NCBI GenBank assembly: GCA_964607765.1
Contig: CAZSNT010000176.1
Coordinates: forward strand, 1 to 20,042
Direction of reading: 5' to 3'
DNA from: CAZSNT01 sp964607765
GTDB lineage: Bacteria; Verrucomicrobiota; Lentisphaeria; Oligosphaerales; JABHEG01
DNA: 20,042 nt
Below are positions 1-6,577 of this stretch, piece by piece. Both the position numbers and the translations under genes were made by a program. The stretch's first letter is position 1. Each line of letters opens with the position of its first letter. The notes below the pieces were generated by a model. It had not been told where the DNA came from. It was given only the letters and a program-made list of their open reading frames with translations, and ran no database searches.

Positions 1-1591
1 CGAGGTTGCTCTCGGGGAGCACATCGAACGTGGCCACCCGCAGACTCCAGCGCAGGGCTTCCCGTGCGCAGGCTTCCTCACCGGTCAGCAGGTAGGCTCG
101 GCACAGTGCGGAGATCGCATCCCGCCAGATGGGGCTGGTAATCTGCGACTTGATGTGATCGTCAGGGAATTTACGCGGCTTGAAAACCCTTTCGCCGTTC
201 TTGGTGAACTTGCCTCCCCATTCGTGTTCGGGGAGCTCGACATCGACGTATTGTCGAGCCGCCTTGACGATCGACTCGGTCACGCCGTTTGCCGCAAATC
301 CCTCGCGGGCCCCGGTCAGACGCTCCTTCGGGATGACCATGCGCGGGCGGGGGCCGCGGACGGCCTCCACGAACACGCTCGCCGGAGGACGTGTATCCCG
401 CCGGCTTCCCGACCCCACCGTAAAGGCGTGGGGCCCGTTCCAGGCTTCCCCGGCCTCCCTGTAGCGCCAATGCCACTCCCCCTCCTCCAGTGACCGGCTT
501 GGCACGAAGAACGAATGATGTTGCCCGCCGGCACCCTCCACGACACCTGCGAACTCCGCATCGCGCGCCAACTCAACGTCGTAGCTGAGCAACGGCTGCG
601 TGAACTCAATCCGTGGCGACGGCCAGAACAGCACGGGCGGATTCACATCCACCTCGTGCCCGACCGGTGTCGGATGCGTCCGCCAGAACGGGTGAAGCGC
701 CTTCGCCGTCAGGCGGACCTCGCCCTTGGGCAGATCGCTTCGGGCGCCCTTCTCAGGGGACTGATGCAGCTCGTAGACACGAAGACGGCTGTAGGCGCCC
801 TTGGCCATGGCCATGAGGCGGAACCCCATCTGCCCGCCCGGCACGGGATCGGGATCGGTGAACGTGAACACCTTCTCGCCGTCGACCCAGTAGGTGAACG
901 TCCCCTCCCACGCAATGACGCGCATTCTGTGCGGGGCCCCGGGCTTCTCAACGGAGGGATCCGGCCCCGATGCCGTCATGACTCGACCGGGAGCCTTGCG
1001 CATATTGGCCGTCCTGCGCTCGGGATGGAAGAACGAGACGCGGTAGGTGTGGATGCCGCCGTGCATGATCTCGCTGGCCAGTCCCGTGCGTTCGGGCAGG
1101 GAGGGGGCCAGCACATCCTCGCCGTTGAGCCCCTTCGCCCCGAACATGATCATGTGCAGGGCATGCGGCGCCAGCGCCTCGAACTGCCACTCGATGATGT
1201 AATTCTCCGGCAGTTGCCTGCGGCACCAGATGTTGAACGGGCCACCACGGAAGATGCCTTTCGTGTACTGCCCAGGCGTCGTCTTCCCGTCCCGCTTCCG
1301 GTACAACTGTTCAAGAGCAGGACCGTACTCTTTCTGATCATTCTCCCCGGAGAGCTTCCCCGCAGCCACCAGCTCCATCAGCTTGGGCTGAAACGTCGGG
1401 GTGAGGATCAGCCTGCCATTCTCAATCTCGGCGGTACCGGGCCCCTCGATCACCCAGTCGTCGAGTTCCTCCGATGTCTCGAACCTGTATTCGAACGCGA
1501 GTGTGGCATCAACGGGGCCAGGGCCGGTCCCAGCCCCCGCGAGAGCACTGGAAGCAGCAAGCAAGCTGCTCGCTACGAGAGTCTTTCCCAT
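1..1591 (-). CDS. Secreted DUF1961 (YesU-like) + DUF4962/heparinase II-like protein, C-terminus beyond window
   Basis: The frame is open from the start at 1591 to the left edge, giving 530 residues of an incomplete protein. Residues 1-18 form a signal peptide ending in ALA. Residues about 30-275 match my memory of Bacillus YesU (DUF1961, concanavalin-like fold), with the landmarks FNIWCRR, NGEDVLAPSLPERTG, NMRKAPG and GQMGFRLMAMAKGAYS. Residues about 310-392 form a fibronectin-like module (NPPVLFWP, EGEWHWRYRE). From about 415 a helical region begins (PRMVIPKERL, WRDAISALCRAYLLTGEEACAREALRW is the helical repeat area at 489-515) typical of DUF4962/heparinase II-like alpha/alpha toroids. The likely role is binding or eliminative cleavage of an acidic polysaccharide outside the cytoplasm; substrate unknown. 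The start at 1591 has GGAG 8 nt upstream; an in-frame ATG at 1627 is the alternative but gives a less typical signal peptide. Catalytic residues, if any, lie outside the window. Confidence 0.85.
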   Translation of the reverse strand, partial: MGKTLVASSLLAASSALAGAGTGPGPVDATLAFEYRFETSEELDDWVIEGPGTAEIENGRLILTPTFQPKLMELVAAGKLSGENDQKEYGPALEQLYRKRDGKTTPGQYTKGIFRGGPFNIWCRRQLPENYIIEWQFEALAPHALHMIMFGAKGLNGEDVLAPSLPERTGLASEIMHGGIHTYRVSFFHPERRTANMRKAPGRVMTASGPDPSVEKPGAPHRMRVIAWEGTFTYWVDGEKVFTFTDPDPVPGGQMGFRLMAMAKGAYSRLRVYELHQSPEKGARSDLPKGEVRLTAKALHPFWRTHPTPVGHEVDVNPPVLFWPSPRIEFTQPLLSYDVELARDAEFAGVVEGAGGQHHSFFVPSRSLEEGEWHWRYREAGEAWNGPHAFTVGSGSRRDTRPPASVFVEAVRGPRPRMVIPKERLTGAREGFAANGVTESIVKAARQYVDVELPEHEWGGKFTKNGERVFKPRKFPDDHIKSQITSPIWRDAISALCRAYLLTGEEACAREALRWSLRVATFDVLPESNL

Positions 1592-1719
1592 CCCACTATC
1601 TCCATTAAGTCTGCTTCCTTCTGTCATCTCTCTACCTGATCCCCCCACGGGGCAGCCCCAGACGCAACGCGCCAGTTACGTGAGGCAACCCCCGCAGCTG
1701 AAGTCCCTGCGCGGTACCA

Positions 1720-1856
1720 TGCAGGTTTGCTGCGACGTCGCGCAGGTGCGCGCTCTCGAAGTCGCCGCGGCCATTCGGCACGGAATCGCTGTTCTGTCGA
1801 TGGACCGGCACTTTGCCTACTTCGATGACTTGGACTGCCTTCCTCATCCGTGCTGA
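1720..1856 (+). pseudogene. Possible C-terminal remnant of a PIN-domain (VapC-like) toxin
   Basis: The last 30 or so codons before the TGA at 1854-1856 read as a PIN-domain C-terminus: ALEVAAAIRHGIAVLSMDRH followed by FAYFDDLDCL. This fits the VapC pattern of a helix (usually D-x-x-IAA-x-A), a hydrophobic strand and an acidic D-x-x-F motif. The sequence upstream in the same frame does not resemble the PIN N-terminus, and there is no antitoxin gene, so this looks like a truncated scrap. It overlaps the 3' end of the LacI gene by 13 bp on the opposite strand. The match is short; a chance open frame is the alternative. Confidence 0.4.
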
Positions 1857-2896
1857 TCCCTCCCAAGAGAGGGGCGCGGCATGAAACGCCCCGGAATGGC
1901 GGTCTCCAAAGGTGCGGCCGGCCCGCAGTCCCGTGCTTCGATCTGGCCGATCAGCAGCTTGCAGGCCTGCTCTGCCAGCTCAGGGATACACTGGTCAATG
2001 GACGCCAGTCGCGGGGAAGCCAACTCGGAGAGAATTGTGTCGGCATCGGCTACAAGTGAAAGATCGTCCGGGCACCGCAGGCCACGGCTCGGAAGAGCCT
2101 GCAGAATCCCCATCGCCGTCATCGGATTCGCGACAAGGACGGTCGGGCGCACCTCGGACGCGAGGGAAAGCCATTCATCCACCACACCCAACCCCGCCCT
2201 GTGGTCCCAGGTGGCCGAGCTGACGGTCAGGAGCTCGAAACTGCAGCCGGCCAGTGCCGGGCATTCGGCAAGGCTCCGCTGAACGGCCTCGACACAACGC
2301 CGTCGCCAGCGCCCTTTCGGGCCGGCCAGGGCGAAGCGCCGGTGCCCGAGCTCCGCGCCCGCTCGGACCACATCCAGGCAACTCCCCGCCAAGTCATGGC
2401 AGACGACCGGGAAGACCGGAGCCACGGCCTGGTTGCTGCCTAAGCAGACACAGGGAATCCCCGCATCACGGAATCGCTCCATGACTTCCGCGCTGACATA
2501 CCCGGTGGTGACGACTCCGTCCAGCGCCCGTTCCCGAACCTGTTTGGGGAAGATGAATGACTCAATGGTGGAGAGGTCGTACCGGCAGGCGTGCAAGGCA
2601 TATCCGCGTTCACGACACGCCGCTTCCATCTCCCCGAAAACGGTCGCGAAATACGGGTTCGCCCAGCCGGCGGAGGTCTTGGCCGAAAGGAACAACCCGA
2701 TGGCATCCGTGCGCTGCGTAACCAGTGCTTTGGCCGCAGCGTTCGGGTGGTAGTTCAGTTGCTCCACAGCGGCGAGAATGCGTTTCCGGGTCGCCTCCGA
2801 AACGCGAATTCCCGTCTTCTTCCCGCTCAGCACGACCGACACGGTCGGCTGACTCACGCCCGCCGCCGCCGCCACGTCTTTCATTGTCACCGGCAT
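1844..2896 (-). CDS. LacI-family transcriptional regulator
   Basis: A 350-residue DNA-binding regulator of normal family length. The N-terminal helix-turn-helix starts at MKDVAAAAGVS, with the recognition helix QPTVSVVLSG and the hinge region ILAAVEQLNYHPNAAAKALV. Residues about 60-340 form the periplasmic-binding-protein-like effector domain (DAIGLFLSAKTS, DGVVTTGYV, GIPCVCLGSN, LAGPKGRWRRRC). It probably senses a sugar or sugar derivative and represses nearby carbohydrate genes. I chose the ATG at 2896 (MPVTMKDVA) because GGAG lies 6 nt upstream; in-frame ATGs at 2908 and 2884 lack this. The gene lies between two minus-strand polysaccharide-related loci, one intact (1-1591) and one decayed (3005-3540), so its former targets may include the decayed genes. 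The promoter and operator candidates at 2919-2955 suggest autoregulation. Confidence 0.92.
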   Translation of the reverse strand: MPVTMKDVAAAAGVSQPTVSVVLSGKKTGIRVSEATRKRILAAVEQLNYHPNAAAKALVTQRTDAIGLFLSAKTSAGWANPYFATVFGEMEAACRERGYALHACRYDLSTIESFIFPKQVRERALDGVVTTGYVSAEVMERFRDAGIPCVCLGSNQAVAPVFPVVCHDLAGSCLDVVRAGAELGHRRFALAGPKGRWRRRCVEAVQRSLAECPALAGCSFELLTVSSATWDHRAGLGVVDEWLSLASEVRPTVLVANPMTAMGILQALPSRGLRCPDDLSLVADADTILSELASPRLASIDQCIPELAEQACKLLIGQIEARDCGPAAPLETAIPGRFMPRPSLGRDQHG

Positions 2897-2918
2897 GGCC
2901 GTCTCCATCGGCTTACTA

Positions 2919-2926
2919 ATTCGAAT
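2919..2926. promoter_or_regulatory. Candidate LacI-family operator (ATTCGAAT palindrome)
   Basis: A perfect 8-bp palindrome with the central CG step common in LacI-family operators lies immediately downstream of the candidate -10, near the expected transcription start. Flanking bases do not extend the dyad, so the site is shorter than a classical 14-20-bp operator. Autorepression is inferred from position only. Confidence 0.3.
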
Positions 2927-2955
2927 ACTCTATACGCATAATCATGGCGTGTCAA
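2927..2955 (-). promoter_or_regulatory. Candidate sigma70-type promoter of the LacI gene
   Basis: On the minus strand a perfect TTGACA (2955-2950) is followed after 17 nt by TAGAGT (2932-2927), four of six matches to TATAAT. An overlapping TATAGA with a 15-nt spacer is also present. It lies about 30 bp upstream of the chosen LacI start. The stretch is conspicuously AT-rich for this window. Confidence 0.5.
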
Positions 2956-3004
2956 CAGACGTGGGGGGGGCTCGCGCCGGAGATCCGGACAGGCAATGTG
3001 CGAT

Positions 3005-3195
3005 CCTCGTGCCGTGCCGGTGGCTTCCGCCGACCGGCCTCCCCCGGCTTCCACAGCCGCAGCTGTCACGCTTCGGCCCCACATTGACCGAGTTCCACGG
3101 GTGGTGACTCGAGGCGAAATTGTCGAAGTGGTCGTGATGGTTGGCAAGCGCGACGAAGTACTTCGCGCCGAGGCCGTTGAAGTACTTCGTCCTCT
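3005..3195 (-). pseudogene. Fragment of GH29 alpha-L-fucosidase
   Basis: Codons from 3190 to 3065 on the minus strand read KYFNGLGAKYFVALANHHDH then FDNFASSHHPWNSVNVGPKRD. This is the strongly conserved block of GH29 fucosidases around the paired histidines. Upstream there is no start, signal peptide or preceding GH29 sequence. After KRD the expected continuation (V-x-x-W-x-x-AA-x-x-AGL-x-F) is lost in this frame, and a similar string (TAAAVEAGG) appears in another frame, showing a small deletion and frameshift. The catalytic aspartate region is absent. It is therefore a short internal relic. The parent enzyme would have been a secreted fucose-releasing glycosidase. Confidence 0.75.
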
Positions 3196-3206
3196 CTCTA
3201 TGCGCC

Positions 3207-3540
3207 CTACGGGCCCGGGCCCAGCTCCAGATCGCTCTGCATGACCACGACCTGGTACGGGTTCCAGGTGGACATGGTGAAGTGGATGCGGCAGCCGCCG
3301 GGGATGGCTGTCGTGTAGCGGGCCATCACGTAGGGACCGTAGCAGCCGCCCCACTCACGCTCGCGCTGCGGGTCGCTGAGCCGGTCGCGCTGGCGTCTGA
3401 AGTCGTGCGAGATGTGCAGTGAGCTGGCAGATCTTCTTCGTCGATTCCGGGACGTACCGCAGCTCCTGCCCCGCAGTCGTCACCGAGCCGGCAGCCAGCG
3501 CCGCTGCAGCCACAATTCCGGGGCGCTTCCATCGTGTCAT
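3207..3540 (-). pseudogene. Internally deleted, frameshifted DUF4185-type secreted protein
   Basis: Two pieces of one gene remain. From the ATG at 3540 to about 3418, 41 codons encode a signal peptide (MTRWKRPGIVAAAALAAGSV) and the mature N-terminus QELRYVPESTKKICQLT. From about 3419 to the TAG at 3207-3209, in a frame shifted by one base, 70 codons encode a DUF4185-like C-terminus: SDPQREREWGGCYGPYVMAR, then YTTAIPGG and IHFTMSTWNPYQVVVMQSDL. Full-length relatives, as I recall the family, have roughly 350-400 residues, so over 200 internal codons are missing. AAGG lies about 10 nt before the ATG. The relic ends 12 bp before the GH29 fragment on the same strand, so both may come from one former glycan-degradation operon. 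An assembly error is possible but would have to remove a large segment and shift frame. Confidence 0.75.
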
Positions 3541-3724
3541 GTGGTGCACACCTTCTGTTTGCCTGGCAGAGACACCGCCAACAAAGTACCGCTCACGCCC
3601 GCGTTCCGCTATATTGTTCACTGCAGTCGAGTGCAGTCGGACGCGATCGACAGCAATCGAGGAACGGAACCGTACAACTGGTGGAACTGGAAGATTGAGA
3701 ACCACCGCTGAGAGAGGCAGACGG

Positions 3725-4912
3725 ATGCCTGAACGAGGCACGCAGGTTGCGAACTGCGCAGTGAGGGTTGGGAACCAGCTTTGGCGTCGGGCGATTGTCA
3801 CTGTCGTCATGCTCATGTGCTCTGCAGTCAAGCCCGCGGGCCAGCCGTTGGAAGTTGCAGCACCGACGGTCCTCTTTGATGCCCGGCGGGGAGCTTGTGG
3901 TGCGTGGGTTGGGCCCTTCCTGCGGGAATGCGGATACCACGTCAAGACGCATTCCGTGCCCCTCAGCCGCACGACACTCGCTGAAGTGGATGTAGTCGTT
4001 TTGAACGTCGGGATGAGCGCGACTCGGTACACTGCGGACGAGGTGGCAGTGATGCGCGAGTTCTTCGAGAAGGGCGGCGGGATCCTGATCGGTGGGCAGG
4101 CTTGGTCGTTCGTGCAGTACGGCAAAGGCACCGAGGCCGACTATCCCGTGAATCGGCTGACGGCGTTCACAGGTATTCACGTCGCCGAGGCGTACGCCCG
4201 GAAAGCCACGGTTTTCGAAGAGCATTCCGTGAAGGAAGGAGTGGGTGAGCTGCCATGGGGTAAGGGGTTGTCGTCCTCGCTGAAGCTCGAGCGTCCCGCC
4301 GAGCCCCTGGCCCGGGATGCCAAGGGGCGCGTGGTCATGGCGGTCGCGGACGCCGAGGGCAAAGCGATTCACATCGGGCACGAGTGGCTCCACGAAAGCA
4401 CACGGCGCGGTGACCGGAATGTCGAGACATTCCTGCGCAATGTGATGCACTGGCTCGCCCCGGTCGCGCCGCTCACGGATGACAGCATCCGTTCCCAACT
4501 CGCCAAGCGCGGCACGCTCGCATGGGCTGTGCCTGACCCGGAGGACGCCAACACAGTCTGGGCGTCGCTCGACGGCACGCTCCTCCAGGTCAACAGGTTC
4601 GGAGGCGAGCTCACGGCGTTCTCCCAGGTCTTCGGGGAACGCCTGTCCGCTACGGCAATCGCATTCGCAGACCGTCTGGTGTGGGTGGGGACCAAGAGAG
4701 GGTTGGTGACCCGCGACCCCGTCCGCAGGACGTGGACTCGGCACGCAACAAACGGTGACTATGAGATGCTCCACGCAGAAGTCGTGAGCCTTGAACTGTG
4801 CGGCGAACCGCGGCAACTTGTCGTTCGCGTCAAGACGGGGTCGGAATCCCCTCGTTTTACCTATGACCTGACCAAAAGGCGTTGGATCAAAGCCCTGAAC
4901 CGTGAACCGTGA
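3725..4912 (+). CDS. Exported GATase-like protein of unknown function
   Basis: A 395-residue protein. Residues about 20-40 form a hydrophobic export signal (RRAIVTVVMLMCSAVKPAG) after a long basic leader; there is no clear lipobox. Residues about 46-245 look like a class I glutamine amidotransferase-like fold. The features are a flavodoxin-like beginning (PTVLFDARRG), a middle strand (VDVVVLNVG), a nucleophile-elbow region GGGILIGGQAWSF (118-130), YPVNRL and a late AIHIGHEWL. There is no GATase cysteine in the elbow, so enzymatic amidotransfer is unlikely; related folds occur beside M60 peptidase-like domains. Residues about 260-395 resemble beta-propeller blades (TVWASLDGTLLQVN, DRLVWVGTKRGLVTRD). 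The start is preceded by AGAGG 7 nt away. The stop is 9 bp before the metallophosphoesterase-PHP gene, so the two are probably co-transcribed. Specific function not recognised. Confidence 0.75.
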   Translation: MPERGTQVANCAVRVGNQLWRRAIVTVVMLMCSAVKPAGQPLEVAAPTVLFDARRGACGAWVGPFLRECGYHVKTHSVPLSRTTLAEVDVVVLNVGMSATRYTADEVAVMREFFEKGGGILIGGQAWSFVQYGKGTEADYPVNRLTAFTGIHVAEAYARKATVFEEHSVKEGVGELPWGKGLSSSLKLERPAEPLARDAKGRVVMAVADAEGKAIHIGHEWLHESTRRGDRNVETFLRNVMHWLAPVAPLTDDSIRSQLAKRGTLAWAVPDPEDANTVWASLDGTLLQVNRFGGELTAFSQVFGERLSATAIAFADRLVWVGTKRGLVTRDPVRRTWTRHATNGDYEMLHAEVVSLELCGEPRQLVVRVKTGSESPRFTYDLTKRRWIKALNREP

Positions 4913-4916
4913 ACCC
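4896..4916. repeat. Heptamer tandem repeat (TGAACCG)x3
   Basis: Units 4896-4902 and 4903-4909 are identical, and 4910-4916 differs in the last base. The repeat covers the last codons and stop of the GATase-like gene and ends 5 bp before the next start. Confidence 0.85.
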
Positions 4917-4921
4917 TCCCC

Positions 4922-6370
4922 ATGCAGTTTGCCGTCCTGAGTGACACGCATTTCGTCAGCGACCGGTCCGCCGTGGTGGGCCGACGCCGCGCCGGCTTGG
5001 CGGACATCCTCGCGCTGCGCGCGGCCCAGCGCCTGAAACGTCACATCAAGCCCGAGCTTGTCGTGGTGCTGGGTGACGTCATCAACGACGGCGATGCGCC
5101 GGACGCCCTTGCACAGCTTGCAGCGATGAAGGCGGCACTCGACGTGCTCGACTGCCCCGTGCTCTATCTGCCGGGCAATCACGACGGTCCGCCTGCGGCA
5201 TTCTACAGCGTGTTCCCGAAACCGCCCGCGCACGTCGATGTGGGCGGCGTCCGGTTTGTCTGCTTCGTGGACCGTGAGGAGCCAGGCTACAATGCGCGGC
5301 GCGCGCCGGAGAACGCCAGCCTGCTGCGGGCGGCCCGAAGCGACTGGACCGGCCCCATCGTGGCCCTGCAGCACGTACCCGTGTTCCCGCCCGGATTGTG
5401 CGACTGCCCCTACAATTACGTGGACCACGCGGATGTCCTCGCCGACATGGCGACGTCAGGCGTCCGGCTCTGCGTATCCGGGCACTATCATCGCGGCATC
5501 GGACTGCTGGAGTCTGACACGGCCGCTTTTCTGGTGGCGCCGGCCCTGTGCGAGCCGCCCTTCCCGTTCCTCGTGGTGGACATGGAAGGCGACGACATCA
5601 CGGTGCAGCGCCAGGAACTGGCCATGCCGAGAGAGCTCGGGCTGGTCGATACGCACGTGCACACGCAGCTGGCATACTGCAACGAGAACCTGGACGCCGC
5701 CCTGAACCTGGAGCTTGGCGAGGCGTTCGGCCTGGCGTCGATCCGGTTCGCCGAGCATTCGGGCCACCTGTATTTCGACCGGCGTGGATACGGGCAGTGC
5801 GGGCGACTGGGATTGACCGGAATCCGCCCCGCCCACAACCGCATGCAGGCGTACCTGGAGTTGCTGAGCACCGCAGGCTGCCCACCGGAATGCATCGGCA
5901 TCGAGGTCGATGCCTGCGACGACGGCACACCCCTGCTCCTGCCTGAAGACACCGCACATCTCCCATTCCGCATCGGTGCCGTGCACCAGCTCGGCGCGTT
6001 GCGGACCCCGCAACCGGACCTGGAGACGGTGTGCGATGACTTCCTGGCCACCACCAAACGCTTCCTGCAAAGCGATATCCGTTCCCTGGCGCACCCGTTC
6101 CGGGTCTTCCGGCGTGCCCGGTTCGAGACGCCGAAGCGGCTGTTCGCGCCCGTGGTTGCCATGCTGCAGGAGGCTGGGGTCGCGGCCGAGATCAACTTCC
6201 ACACGAACGACCCCGATCCCGAGTTTGTCCGGCTCTGCATCGAGGCCGGTGTGCCCCTGACGTTCGGCAGCGATGCCCACAACCTCTACGAAATCGGCGA
6301 GTTCTTCCCGCATCTGCAGTTGCTCGAGCAACTCGGCTGCGACGGCGCACTCTCGGACATCCTGTTGTAG
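4922..6370 (+). CDS. Metallophosphoesterase-PHP domain fusion protein
   Basis: A 482-residue cytoplasmic-looking protein with two metal-dependent phosphoesterase modules. Residues 1-232 are calcineurin-like: D8-T-H10, GDVIND with D52, GNHD (N86, H87, D88), H151 in LQHVP, and GHYH (H188, H190), the full metal-binding set. Residues 240-482 are PHP: DTHVHT (H245, H247), AEHS (E278, H279), E328, H355, LAHPF (H391) and GSDAH (D451, H453). Both active sites therefore look intact. PHP proteins include histidinol phosphatases and polymerase-associated phosphoesterases; the pair may act in sequence on a sugar phosphate, phosphodiester or cyclic phosphate, but the substrate is unknown. There is no Shine-Dalgarno sequence before the ATG; three TGAACC heptamers lie there instead, so translation may be coupled to the upstream gene. 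Confidence 0.88.
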   Translation: MQFAVLSDTHFVSDRSAVVGRRRAGLADILALRAAQRLKRHIKPELVVVLGDVINDGDAPDALAQLAAMKAALDVLDCPVLYLPGNHDGPPAAFYSVFPKPPAHVDVGGVRFVCFVDREEPGYNARRAPENASLLRAARSDWTGPIVALQHVPVFPPGLCDCPYNYVDHADVLADMATSGVRLCVSGHYHRGIGLLESDTAAFLVAPALCEPPFPFLVVDMEGDDITVQRQELAMPRELGLVDTHVHTQLAYCNENLDAALNLELGEAFGLASIRFAEHSGHLYFDRRGYGQCGRLGLTGIRPAHNRMQAYLELLSTAGCPPECIGIEVDACDDGTPLLLPEDTAHLPFRIGAVHQLGALRTPQPDLETVCDDFLATTKRFLQSDIRSLAHPFRVFRRARFETPKRLFAPVVAMLQEAGVAAEINFHTNDPDPEFVRLCIEAGVPLTFGSDAHNLYEIGEFFPHLQLLEQLGCDGALSDILL

Positions 6371-6577
6371 CCGGTCAGGTCCCCGCGCCGCCATATCCGG
6401 GGCAACCGGTCTCGGCGGCGTGTTGCCTGGACTTCGGGTGCTGCCCGCAGTGCGCTGGCCTGATGGGGAGTTCCCCGTAGCCGGCTTCCAGGAGCAGGGC
6501 TCTGAACCGCGCGCCCGGCACTGGCATTTGGTCACGCCGCAGAGCATGTTTCATGGTCAAGAGGAGAGAGGAACTGC
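6371..6577. other. Intergenic region between the PHP and glycyl radical enzyme genes
   Basis: I see no convincing gene here. A weak inverted repeat (CCCCG near 6382 and CGGGG near 6400) could terminate the upstream gene but has no T-tract. GGGGAGTTCCCC at 6465-6476 is a short dyad with a 2-nt centre and could be a regulator site. No clear -35/-10 pair was found. The last bases carry the ribosome binding site of the next gene (GAGAGAGG). Confidence 0.35.

Noticed and set aside
515..1639. Long plus-strand open frame of 374 codons
   Set aside because: Its translation is low-complexity and Arg/His/Pro-rich, while the minus strand encodes a recognisable signal peptide and DUF1961 domain across the same DNA.
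3152..3191. 13-bp inverted repeat (GACGAAGTACTTC / GAAGTACTTCGTC) suggesting a regulator site
   Set aside because: Both arms fall on repeated KYF codons of the GH29 fragment (AAG TAC TTC is self-complementary around GTAC), so the symmetry follows from coding sequence.
3593..5428. 611-codon minus-strand open frame
   Set aside because: It is antisense to the GATase-like and metallophosphoesterase-PHP genes, which have clear motifs; the minus-strand translation shows no family features.
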